A stretch of 5,980 nt of DNA from JAFEBO01 sp036392375 (GTDB lineage: Bacteria > Planctomycetota > Phycisphaerae > Phycisphaerales > UBA1924). Under the pieces are notes generated by a model. That model saw only the letters and a program-made list of their open reading frames with translations. It was not told where the DNA came from and did not search any database. The position numbers and the translations under genes were made by a program. Position 1 is the first letter of the stretch; each line of letters begins with the position of its first letter. The DNA is taken from the NCBI GenBank assembly GCA_036392375.1, contig DASVYC010000022.1, positions 1 through 5,980 on the forward strand. Direction: 5' to 3'. Shown in pieces: positions 1 to 5,926 of the stretch.

Positions 1-141
1 GGTGTGCTGGTCGTTGCTTTTGGAAGCGCGGCGGCAGGCGTCGGAGCAGAACTTCACCTGGTCCCAGTCGCGTTCCCATTTCTTGCGCCAGGTGATGATG
101 CGGCCGCAGAGGGTGCAGGGTTTGGTGGGGAGCGCGGGCAC
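1..141 (-). CDS. DUF2256 family small zinc-ribbon-like protein (3' end beyond window)
   Basis: The 47 codons in the window translate to a small Cys-rich protein recognised as DUF2256 (COG4338-type). It has a Cys-x-x-Cys pair at residues 9-12 (CTLC), the W-R-K-K-W segment at 18-22, W26, and a second Cys pair at 32 and 36 (FCSDAC) followed by RR. Four cysteines in this spacing suggest a structural zinc site; that is inference, since the family has no established biochemical role. The only plausible start is GTG at 141-139, giving (M)PALPTKPC, which matches the usual family N-terminus just before the first cysteine. There is no in-frame ATG upstream and no clear Shine-Dalgarno. Family members are commonly about 45-60 residues, so only a few residues are probably missing off the left edge. 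It lies 130 bp downstream of pckG on the same strand, with a hairpin between. Family call is confident; start codon moderately so. Confidence 0.82.
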   Translation of the reverse strand, partial: MPALPTKPCTLCGRIITWRKKWERDWDQVKFCSDACRRASKSNDQHT

Positions 142-191
142 GGGGATGGATTCGATGGGGAGAGGGCGGGCGATTCGCGCGGGTAACGCGT

Positions 192-221
192 CTCCTCTCC
201 CCGCTGAAGCGGGGAGGGGAG
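192..221. repeat. Palindromic repeat, copy A; hairpin between pckG and DUF2256 gene
   Basis: Positions 192-204 pair with 209-221 around a TGAA loop, giving a stem of about 13 bp with one imperfect pair (196/217). The core is CTCCCCGC / GCGGGGAG. It begins about 50 nt after the pckG stop, so it could end or stabilise the pckG transcript. No T-run follows on the minus strand, so it is not a canonical intrinsic terminator. The same core recurs near 3661 and 3791, which favours a dispersed palindromic (REP-like) element. Confidence 0.65.
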
Positions 222-271
222 GCGCGGGCGGTGTTGAACGCGGTGATCGGCGAGTCGCGGAGCTGTCGCGA

Positions 272-2170
272 TTACTCCTGCGCCAGTTCCCAGCGGTCGG
301 GGCTGCGCCAGAGGCGGGAGCGGAAGAGTTCGCGCTCGAAGATGAACTCCTTGGGCAGGCGATCGAGGAAGCGGTCGAAGAGTTCTTCGTGCGAGCGGGC
401 CTCGGCGGCGCCGGCTTCGCGGCCGACGGACATGAGGTCGTGGAAGGTGGCGGCGGGGAAGTCGATGCCCTTCCAGTCGATGTCCTCGTAGCGGGGCATC
501 CAGCCGAGCGGGCTTTCGACGGCGAAGCCGCGGCCGTGGACGCGATCGACGATCCACTTGAGTACGCGCATGTTGTCGCCGAAGCCGGGCCAGATGAACT
601 TGCCGTCGGCGTTCTTGCGGAACCAGTTGACGCGGAAGATGCGGGGCGGGTTGGCGACGCGGCGGCCGATGTTGAGCCAGTGGGTGAAGTAGTCGGCCAT
701 GTTGTACCCGCAGAAGGGGAGCATGGCCATGGGATCGCGGCGCATGGCGGCCTGGCCGATGGCGGCGGCGGTGGCTTCGGAGCCCATGGTGGAGGCGAGG
801 TAGACGCCGTGGGACCAGTTGAAGGCCTGGAACACGAGGGGCATGTCCTTGGACATGCGGCCGCCGAAGACGAAGGCGGCGATGGGCACGCCGGCGGGGT
901 TTTCCCACTGCGAGTCGATGCAGGGGCACTGATGCGCCGGCGCGGTGAAGCGGGCGTTGGCGTGGGCGGCGGGACGGCCGCAGTCGGGAGTCCAGGACTC
1001 ACCCTTCCAGTCGATGAGGTGGGCGGGCGGCGTGGGGGTCATGCCTTCCCACCAGACATCGCCGTCGTCGGTGAGGCCGACGTTGGTGAAGATGGTGTCC
1101 TTGGCGATCGAGGCGACGGCGTTGGGATTGGTCTTGGCGTTGGTGCCGGGAGCGACGCCGAAGAAGCCGGCCTCGGGGTTGATGGCGTAGAGCTTGCCGT
1201 CGGTGGGGTTCTTCTTGATCCAGGCGATGTCGTCGCCGACGGTGGTGACCTTCCAGCCCTTGTAGGACTCGGGCGGGACGAGCATGGCGAGGTTGGTCTT
1301 GCCGCAGGCGGAGGGGAAGGCGGCGGCGATGTAGGTCTTTTCGCCGTCGGGTGCCTGGAGGCCCATGATGAGCATGTGCTCGGCGAGCCAGCCCTCATCG
1401 CGCGCCATGACGGAGGCGATGCGGAGGGCGAGGCACTTCTTTCCGAGCAGTGCGTTGCCGCCGTAGCCGGAGCCGTAGGACCAGATCTCGTAGGTGTCGG
1501 GGAAGTGGACGATGTACTTCTTGGCGATGTCGGGCTCGCAGGGCCAGGCGACGTCCTTCTGTCCGGGGGCGAGCGGCGCGCCGACGGAGTGCATGCAGGG
1601 GATGAAGGAGCCGTTGTCGCCGAGGGCTTCGAGGACGCGGGTGCCGATGCGGGTCATGATCCGCATGTTGACGACGACGTAGGGGCTGTCGGTGATCTGG
1701 ACGCCGATCTTGGCGATGGGCGAGCCGATGGGGCCCATGCTGAAGGGGATGACGTACATCGTGCGGCCGCGCATGCAGCCATCGAAGAGCGAGCGCATCT
1801 TGGCGCGCATCTCGGCGGGCGGGGCCCAGTTGTTGGTGGGGCCGGCGTCGTGCTTGACGGCGGAGCAGACGTAGGTGCGCTCTTCGACGCGCGCGACGTC
1901 GGAGGGGTGTGAGCGGGCGAGGTAGGAATTGGGGCGCTTGGCGGGATTGAGGCGGATGAAGGTGCCGGACTGGACCATGAACTCGCAGAGCGCGTCGTAC
2001 TCGGTCTGCGAGCCGTCCGTCCAGACGACGCGGTCGGGCTTGCAGAGCGCCGCCATGTCGTGGACCCACGCGGCGAGCTGGCGATGGCGGGTCGGAGCCG
2101 CGGCGGCGTGCGCCGGTGCGACGGGGTTGGTGGAGGTGTTGGGGGTGGGGCCGAGGGTGGCGGTGGTCAT
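272..2170 (-). CDS. pckG: Phosphoenolpyruvate carboxykinase (GTP)
   Basis: The 632-residue protein is the GTP-dependent PEPCK, which interconverts oxaloacetate + GTP and PEP + GDP + CO2 in the cytosol, at the entry to gluconeogenesis or as an anaplerotic step. Visible motifs: substrate-loop Arg98 (ERTYVCSAVKHDAGPTNNW), YGSGYGGNALLGKKC at 232-246 with the catalytic-region lysines 244-245, His265, the P-loop FPSACGKTN at 285-293 with Cys289, the metal/phosphate segment VGDDIAW at 311-317, Arg407 (NARFTAPAHQCP), FGGR at 435-438, and FRVNWFRK at 512-519. These match the GTP class, not the ATP class. Length is normal (about 600-630), with a low-complexity Ala/Pro/Thr stretch over the first 28 residues. 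The ATG at 2170 is chosen because GGAG lies 8 nt upstream; the frame stays open to 2395, but that extension is not PEPCK-like. Met439 replaces the second Arg of the usual GGRR. It lies 282 bp downstream of the EamA gene and probably has its own promoter. Confidence 0.97.
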   Translation of the reverse strand: MTTATLGPTPNTSTNPVAPAHAAAAPTRHRQLAAWVHDMAALCKPDRVVWTDGSQTEYDALCEFMVQSGTFIRLNPAKRPNSYLARSHPSDVARVEERTYVCSAVKHDAGPTNNWAPPAEMRAKMRSLFDGCMRGRTMYVIPFSMGPIGSPIAKIGVQITDSPYVVVNMRIMTRIGTRVLEALGDNGSFIPCMHSVGAPLAPGQKDVAWPCEPDIAKKYIVHFPDTYEIWSYGSGYGGNALLGKKCLALRIASVMARDEGWLAEHMLIMGLQAPDGEKTYIAAAFPSACGKTNLAMLVPPESYKGWKVTTVGDDIAWIKKNPTDGKLYAINPEAGFFGVAPGTNAKTNPNAVASIAKDTIFTNVGLTDDGDVWWEGMTPTPPAHLIDWKGESWTPDCGRPAAHANARFTAPAHQCPCIDSQWENPAGVPIAAFVFGGRMSKDMPLVFQAFNWSHGVYLASTMGSEATAAAIGQAAMRRDPMAMLPFCGYNMADYFTHWLNIGRRVANPPRIFRVNWFRKNADGKFIWPGFGDNMRVLKWIVDRVHGRGFAVESPLGWMPRYEDIDWKGIDFPAATFHDLMSVGREAGAAEARSHEELFDRFLDRLPKEFIFERELFRSRLWRSPDRWELAQE

Positions 2171-2176
2171 GGAGTC

Positions 2177-2182
2177 GTCTCC
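2177..2182 (-). promoter_or_regulatory. Ribosome binding site of pckG
   Basis: On the minus strand GGAGAC lies with its GGAG 8 nt before the ATG at 2170, fixing the pckG start against the longer open frame. It is the only clear Shine-Dalgarno in the window. The bases just before the ATG are CTCC (2174-2171), which could pair with this GGAG as a 4-bp hairpin with loop ACGA. That stem is short and may mean nothing. Confidence 0.7.
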
Positions 2183-2211
2183 GTGGCGAAGGAACCAGAG
2201 TAATCGGGGCA

Positions 2212-2246
2212 CAATAGACGATCTATGTATCTGCAATAGAGTATAC
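2212..2246 (-). promoter_or_regulatory. Putative pckG promoter and operator-like repeats
   Basis: This is an AT-rich island in GC-rich DNA, 42-76 bp upstream of the pckG ATG. Reading on the minus strand, TATACT (2245-2240) is a good -10 candidate. No convincing -35 is seen 17 bp upstream (TGTACC-like, weak). Just downstream, TCTATTG occurs twice (2240-2234 and 2218-2212), a direct repeat with a 22-bp period, about two helical turns. ATAGA/TCTAT arms at 2214-2218 and 2222-2226 form a small palindrome overlapping the second copy. Placement near or after the expected start of transcription would suit a repressor site. The promoter is inferred; the repeats are seen directly. Confidence 0.45.
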
Positions 2247-2279
2247 CCCCGACCAGCCTTCGGGTACAGCGGCGTCGGC

Positions 2280-2303
2280 GTCGAGCGCGGCGATGCGCTC
2301 GAC
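2280..2303. repeat. Perfect 9-bp inverted repeat between EamA gene and pckG promoter
   Basis: GTCGAGCGC (2280-2288) and GCGCTCGAC (2295-2303) are perfect reverse complements around a 6-base loop. The structure sits about 150 nt past the EamA stop and about 35 bp upstream of the putative pckG -10. It has no T-run on either strand, so a Rho-type terminator stem, a protein site, or an untranslated-RNA hairpin are all possible. The rest of 2171-2452 shows no gene. Confidence 0.5.
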
Positions 2304-2452
2304 TGCCCCGGCTTTGTGGAGTGCAGCTGCGTTGTTTGAAGGTGTTTAAGCGATCCGAAACACGCGAGGGCCAATCGGTCGCGAGTCAGTCTCAAGAAGA
2401 TTCACACGTGGGCGAACGTCCGTATTCCTGAGTTCGGAGTATGTTGCAGAAG

Positions 2453-3523
2453 TCATGTGCGCGGGCTGGTCCCGGTGGCGCCGTCGCTCGTCGCGGGCCG
2501 CGGCGGGGGCTCGTTGCTCTGGGCGATGAGCGCGACGTCTTCGTCCACCGGCAGGTTGTCGAGCTCGTCGATGGGTGCCTGCTTCGCGCGTTTGGCGGCC
2601 CGGTGCTGGGTGGTGAGCATGACGCCGGCGCCGCCGACGGCGAGCGCGCCGGTGCACCACTGCTGCCAGGTGAGGTGCTCGTTGAAGATGAAGATGGATG
2701 CGATGGAGACGGTGATGGGCTGGAGCTGGACGACGCCGGCGCTGACGGCGAGGCCGAGGATCTGCAGGCTCTTGAAGTAGAGCGTGTGGCCGATGCCGAT
2801 CCCGATGACCGAGGAGAGCAGGAGCTGGAACATCTGCCACGCGGTGAGATCGAAGACCTGCATGCCAAAGTCGGGGTTGCCGGACTTGTCGCGAGCGAAG
2901 GCGAGCATGACGCCGACCATGACGATGGCGGTGTACTGGCTGACGACGCTGAAGGCCAGGAGCGGCTCGGTGCCGTGGAGCTTGGCGCGGACGGAGAGGG
3001 CGTAGGAGGCGTAGAGCAGGCCGGAACAGACGGCGAGGCCGATGCCGAAGCCGGTGCCGCCGCCGAGGCCCTTGGGGCTGAGGAGGATGGTGGCGAAGGT
3101 GCCGAGGATGACCATCGAGATGCCGACGATGAAGCCGACGGACTTGATGACCTTGCGTTCGGCGGCGAAGAGGAAGGCGGCGCCGAGGGTGACGAAGACG
3201 ATCTGGAGCCGGAGGCTGAAGGCCATGAGCCCGGGCTCGACGTAGTAGGGGGCGAGGCCGAAGGCGATCTGGGCCACGGCATTGAAGAAGCTTGGGAGCA
3301 GCGCGGCTTTCCAGAGATGAGCGGGGAAGGTGCCGCGGCGGATGGCGAGGAGCAAGACGGGGAGCCAGAGCAGCGCGGAGAAGGCGTAACGCCAGCCGTT
3401 GGCGGTCCAGCCGTCGATCATGGTGGTGAAGTGCCGCAGAAAGAGCGGGACGACGGTCCACGATGCCAGCGTCAGGAGGATGAGCGTGACGCCGAGGCGG
3501 GGAGAGGGAGAGGGGGTGGACAC
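2453..3523 (-). CDS. EamA/DMT-family ten-helix membrane transporter
   Basis: The 356-residue integral membrane protein has two EamA halves: about residues 10-147 and 157-305. Hydrophobic segments lie near 10-31, 43-63, 72-93, 100-122, 127-147, 157-178, 189-210, 229-249, 253-281 and 287-305, giving the ten-helix plan of the drug/metabolite transporter superfamily. The second half carries the family signature LQPITVSIASIFIFNEHLTW (268-287), with the Pro and Glu-x-Leu-Thr typical of EamA. Members export or import varied small metabolites; the substrate here cannot be predicted. Residues 306-356 form a polar, acidic and Pro-rich tail that looks disordered. The start is GTG at 3523 (VSTPSPSP...LGVTLILL), the last start preserving helix 1; the next ATG (residue 35) would delete it. 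The open frame continues to 3790, but only through low-complexity and repeat DNA. No Shine-Dalgarno precedes the GTG. pckG follows on the same strand. Confidence 0.9.
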   Translation of the reverse strand: MSTPSPSPRLGVTLILLTLASWTVVPLFLRHFTTMIDGWTANGWRYAFSALLWLPVLLLAIRRGTFPAHLWKAALLPSFFNAVAQIAFGLAPYYVEPGLMAFSLRLQIVFVTLGAAFLFAAERKVIKSVGFIVGISMVILGTFATILLSPKGLGGGTGFGIGLAVCSGLLYASYALSVRAKLHGTEPLLAFSVVSQYTAIVMVGVMLAFARDKSGNPDFGMQVFDLTAWQMFQLLLSSVIGIGIGHTLYFKSLQILGLAVSAGVVQLQPITVSIASIFIFNEHLTWQQWCTGALAVGGAGVMLTTQHRAAKRAKQAPIDELDNLPVDEDVALIAQSNEPPPRPATSDGATGTSPRT

Positions 3524-3660
3524 GGGGGGAGGGTAGTAGAAGGGAGAGACGGTGTGGGAAAGGGAACAGGGGATCAGGAGAGCAGGAGAAGAGGGGAAGA
3601 GGAGAAGAGCAGAAGAGGGGACGCGGAGTGAGACGCGTGGAAGGTGGGCGACGTGCGCCT

Positions 3661-3720
3661 CCTCTCCCCGCTTGCGGGGAGAGGACGATTCAGCGCGGAG
3701 CGTTGAATCAGGTGAGGGGA
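3661..3720. repeat. Palindromic repeat, copy B (two adjacent hairpins)
   Basis: The first hairpin has perfect 10-bp arms CCTCTCCCCG (3661-3670) and CGGGGAGAGG (3675-3684). The second directly follows: GATTCAGCGC (3687-3696) against GCGTTGAATC (3700-3709), nine of ten positions pairing around GGA. The unit closes with GGTGAGGGG (3711-3719). This arrangement, a CTCTCCCC/GGGGAGAG stem, a spacer hairpin, then GGTGAGGGG, resembles the dispersed intergenic palindromes common in GC-rich bacterial genomes. Its core matches copy A. Confidence 0.7.
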
Positions 3721-3760
3721 AGTCGGGTACCTTGAGACGAGCGTGTTCGTTTGCCCAACG

Positions 3761-3817
3761 CCCCTCCCCGGTCTCGCTGCGCTCGACCACCCCTCCCCGC
3801 TTCGCGGGGCGGGGAGG
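3761..3817. repeat. Palindromic repeat, copy C
   Basis: CCCCTCCCCG (3761-3770) is followed by a TCGCTGCGCTCGA spacer, a second CCCCTCCCCG (3790-3799), and GCGGGGCGGGGAGG (3804-3817). The second C-rich arm can pair either with the adjacent GCGGGG (3804-3809) or with CGGGGAGG (3810-3817). The unit ends about 21 bp beyond the kinase stop codon, so on the minus strand it could form a 3' hairpin on the kinase transcript. No T-run follows. Confidence 0.6.
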
Positions 3818-3838
3818 CGAGGTGGGCGCGGATGAGCC

Positions 3839-4474
3839 TCAGTTCGGTACGCCGTGGTGGTTGGTGACGATGAGATGCGCGCGGGTGCGATACGTCTCTT
3901 CGTACCGCGCAAACGTCGGCTCGGCGACGCCGTGGAAGAACTGCCGTGCGACCTCGACGCCCCAGCCGCGTTGGCCGGTGGCTTCGAGGTGCTCCCAGCG
4001 TTGCCAGCGGACGTCGGACGCGGCCTCGACGAAGATGCCGAAGTCGATGTGGTCGAGCAGCGCGTCGTGCAGGGCGTGGATGCCCTCGACGACGATCAGG
4101 CCGCCGGAGGCTGCAGGCGGCGCGAGCTCGCGTTCGCCGATGCGGCTGTGGGTCTGGAACGACCACGACGGGACTCGGGTGACGCGCCCTTCGCGAAGCG
4201 AAGCCAGATCGGTGATCAGACGCGAGTGATCGGCGAAGCGCGGATCGTCGCGGTCCTCGTACGCGAGGGTGTCGTAGTCGGGGAGATAGTCGTCGGTGCT
4301 GAGGACGCAGGGGGAAAGCAGCTTGGCGAGGTGGGACTTGCCGGAGCCGACGGGGCCGGTGATCGCGACCACGGTGATGCCGCGGCTTTGGGAGAGCGCG
4401 TGCACGGCCCGGGGCGCGTCGTCGAGCGGGACCCGGTGGGGCTGAGATACGGCGTGCGGGCGGGGAGGCGTCAC
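3839..4474 (-). CDS. Uridine kinase-like P-loop kinase (PRK/URK family)
   Basis: The 211-residue cytosolic kinase resembles uridine kinase and related nucleoside/pantothenate-type kinases. In order: a short polar N-terminus (1-30), Walker A TGPVGSGKS at 39-47, LSTDDYLPDYDTL at 58-70 (the family's acidic substrate/catalytic segment D-D-Y), the Y/W-x-F-x-x-H-S-R stretch at 104-111 (SWSFQTHSR), VVEGIHAL at 128-135 (Walker-B-like strand), DFGIFVEAASDVRWQRW at 144-160, and EPTFARYE at 185-192. Expected reaction: NTP-dependent 5'-phosphorylation of a nucleoside, probably uridine or cytidine, but the true substrate is not proven. The Walker A ends in Ser where Udk usually has Thr, and overall similarity looks distant. 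GTG at 4474 is the only in-frame start before the P-loop. It diverges from a nucleoside transporter 106 bp away, which supports a salvage role. Another small-molecule P-loop kinase of the same fold is the main alternative. Confidence 0.85.
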   Translation of the reverse strand: MTPPRPHAVSQPHRVPLDDAPRAVHALSQSRGITVVAITGPVGSGKSHLAKLLSPCVLSTDDYLPDYDTLAYEDRDDPRFADHSRLITDLASLREGRVTRVPSWSFQTHSRIGERELAPPAASGGLIVVEGIHALHDALLDHIDFGIFVEAASDVRWQRWEHLEATGQRGWGVEVARQFFHGVAEPTFARYEETYRTRAHLIVTNHHGVPN

Positions 4475-4493
4475 GCTGAAGGCTACGGGGGGG

Positions 4494-4529
4494 AAGGCAT
4501 CAAGGCATCAAGGCATCGAGGTATCGAGG
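4494..4529. repeat. 8-bp tandem repeat in the kinase/transporter divergent gap
   Basis: AAGGCATC occurs three times head to tail (4494-4501, 4502-4509, 4510-4517), followed by a variant GAGGTATC (4518-4525) and a partial GAGG. The array starts 20 bp from the kinase GTG and ends about 51 bp before the transporter ATG. Looser GGCATCGGGG and GGCTTCGGGG words follow at about 4543-4559. It occupies the only place where promoters of both genes could lie, yet no clear -10 box is visible in the gap. Confidence 0.75.
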
Positions 4530-4580
4530 AGGCACGGAAGCGGGGCATCGGGGCTTCGGGGGTTGTGGTAGGGTGCGGGG

Positions 4581-5885
4581 ATGCTGCAACTGCAAGGGCT
4601 CGTTGGTGTCGCGCTATTGATGGCGATCGGGATCGTGCTGTCGTCGAACCGTTCGAGGATCGACTGGCGGATCGTGATCGCGGGCATCGTGCTACAGATC
4701 GTGCTGGCGTTCGCGGTGCTGCAGTTTCCGCCCGTCGTGACGCTGTTCGATGGGATCGCGGCGGGGGTGACGCGGGTGATCTCGTTCGCGGACGCGGGGA
4801 TCGCGTTCCTGTTCGGCAGCGTGGCCAACCCGGGCGGGGCGTGGGGGTTCATCTTCGTGGTGCGGGTCTTGCCCGTGATTATCTTTTTCGCCGCGTTGAT
4901 GAGCGTGCTGTACCACCTGGGGGTGATGCAAGTGGTGGTCGCGGGGGTGGCGTGGGTGTTGCGACGGAGCCTGGGGATCACGGGGGCGGAGGCGTTGTCG
5001 GCGTCGGCGAACATCTTCGTGGGGCAGACGGAGGCGCCGCTGACGGTGCGGCCGTACATCGCGGGCATGACGCGCTCGCAGATCATGTGCATCATGGTGG
5101 GCGGGTTCGCGACGATCGCGGGGAGCGTGATGGCGGCGTACATCGGGATGCTGGGGGGTGCGTACGCGAAGATCATGGGCGTGCCGCTCGAAGATGGGAG
5201 CCAGTTGTTCGCGAAGCACCTGTTGACGGCGAGCTTGATGAGTGCCCCGGCGGGGATTGTGTTCGCGAAGATCATGGTTCCTGAGACGGAGACGCCGCGG
5301 CCGGAGTCGGTGGATGCGCTGATGAGCGACGAGAAGCCTGCGCGGAACATCGTGGACGCTGCGGCGCTGGGCGCGACGGACGGGCTGCGGCTGGCGCTGA
5401 ACGTGGCGGCGATGCTGGTGGCGTTCGTGGCGCTGCTGGCGATGATCGACTGGTGCATCGGGGCGGTGTGCGGGTGGAACGCGATCGCGCCGATGTTCAA
5501 AGCGATGGGGATTGAGAACCCGACGCTGGCGTCCATCATGGGCTGGGCGCTGTCGCCGGTCGCGTGGTCGATGGGCGTCCCGTGGTCGGAAGCGCAGCAG
5601 GTGGGCGGGCTGCTCGGGACGCAGGTGATCGCGACGGAGTTTGTCGCGTACACGAAGCTGACTGCGGCGATGGAGGCGGGCACGCTCTCGCCCCGCAGCG
5701 CCCAGATCGTGACCTATGCGCTGTGCGGGTTCGCGAACGTGGCGTCGATCGGTATCCAGATCGGCGGGCTGTCGGCCCTCGCGCCCGAGCGGCGGAGCGA
5801 CCTGGCGGCACTGGCGCCGCGGGCGATGGTGGCGGGCGCCCTGGCGTGCTGGATGACCGGCGCGGTGGCGAGTATGTTCATCTAA
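4581..5885 (+). CDS. Concentrative nucleoside transporter (CNT/NupC family)
   Basis: The 434-residue inner-membrane protein is a CNT-family nucleoside symporter (proton- or sodium-coupled; the ion is not readable here). An N-terminal domain with three hydrophobic segments (about 4-20, 30-48, 54-78) precedes the gate/core region. Motifs: GQTEAPL at 148-154, the first substrate-binding loop; GGFATIAGS at 174-182; LLTASLMSAPAG at 214-225; ATEFVAY at 351-357 with the binding Glu353; and CGFANVASIGIQIGG at 382-396, with Asn386 and Ser389 matching nucleoside ligands known from the Vibrio CNT structure. Length is typical (about 400-430). Thr352 stands where many members have Asn (NEFVAY). The ATG at 4581 is chosen because the next Met (residue 14) lies inside helix 1; no good Shine-Dalgarno is seen. 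It diverges from the uridine-kinase-like gene, suggesting import coupled to phosphorylation. Confidence 0.94.
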   Translation: MLQLQGLVGVALLMAIGIVLSSNRSRIDWRIVIAGIVLQIVLAFAVLQFPPVVTLFDGIAAGVTRVISFADAGIAFLFGSVANPGGAWGFIFVVRVLPVIIFFAALMSVLYHLGVMQVVVAGVAWVLRRSLGITGAEALSASANIFVGQTEAPLTVRPYIAGMTRSQIMCIMVGGFATIAGSVMAAYIGMLGGAYAKIMGVPLEDGSQLFAKHLLTASLMSAPAGIVFAKIMVPETETPRPESVDALMSDEKPARNIVDAAALGATDGLRLALNVAAMLVAFVALLAMIDWCIGAVCGWNAIAPMFKAMGIENPTLASIMGWALSPVAWSMGVPWSEAQQVGGLLGTQVIATEFVAYTKLTAAMEAGTLSPRSAQIVTYALCGFANVASIGIQIGGLSALAPERRSDLAALAPRAMVAGALACWMTGAVASMFI

Positions 5886-5926
5886 GAGGGTTCTCAGGCG
5901 ACCTTTAGGTGGGATGCAGGTGCGCT

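Larger units (their letters stand above)
3524..3838. other. Gene-free intergenic stretch with polypurine tract and repeats
   Basis: No credible gene lies in these 315 bases between the EamA start and the kinase stop. The left part, about 3531-3621, is strongly purine-biased on the plus strand: between 3576 and 3621 only positions 3583 and 3610 are pyrimidines, with repeated GAAGAGGGG and GGAGAAGAG words. The EamA transcript would therefore begin with a C/U-rich leader. The right part (3661-3817) is made of palindromic units listed separately. Frames that stay open across it give repetitive Ser/Pro/Arg or Gly/Arg peptides and are not taken as coding. No clear -10/-35 pair was found for the EamA gene. 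Confidence 0.6.

Noticed and set aside
2..1912. Plus-strand open frame of 636 codons opposite pckG
   Set aside because: It is antisense to a certain PEPCK gene, rich in Gly/Ala/Val/Asp/Glu repeats with no domain; such frames arise from GC-rich codon use on the other strand.
2171..2395. 75-codon N-terminal extension of pckG in the same open frame
   Set aside because: It is not PEPCK-like, runs through the putative promoter and the hairpin, and the ATG at 2170 has a good ribosome site.
272..3523. EamA transporter and pckG as one operon
   Set aside because: The 282-bp gap contains a hairpin and a promoter-like box, so co-transcription cannot be assumed, and the functions show no evident link.
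2441..3631. Plus-strand 396-codon open frame opposite the EamA gene
   Set aside because: Acidic, repetitive Glu/Asp/Gly composition, no family resemblance, wholly antisense to a clear membrane protein.
3524..3790. N-terminal extension of the EamA protein to an upstream ATG
   Set aside because: It would translate the palindromic repeats and polypyrimidine tract into Ser/Pro/Leu low-complexity sequence; the GTG at 3523 sits directly before helix 1.
3854..5284. Plus-strand 476-codon open frame spanning the kinase, the intergenic gap and part of the transporter
   Set aside because: It is antisense to the kinase and out of frame with the transporter, and its peptide is low-complexity Gly/Arg/Asp/Val.
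4508..5683. Minus-strand 391-codon open frame opposite the nucleoside transporter
   Set aside because: Thr/Ala/Pro/Ser-rich mirror of a recognised CNT gene, with no domain of its own.
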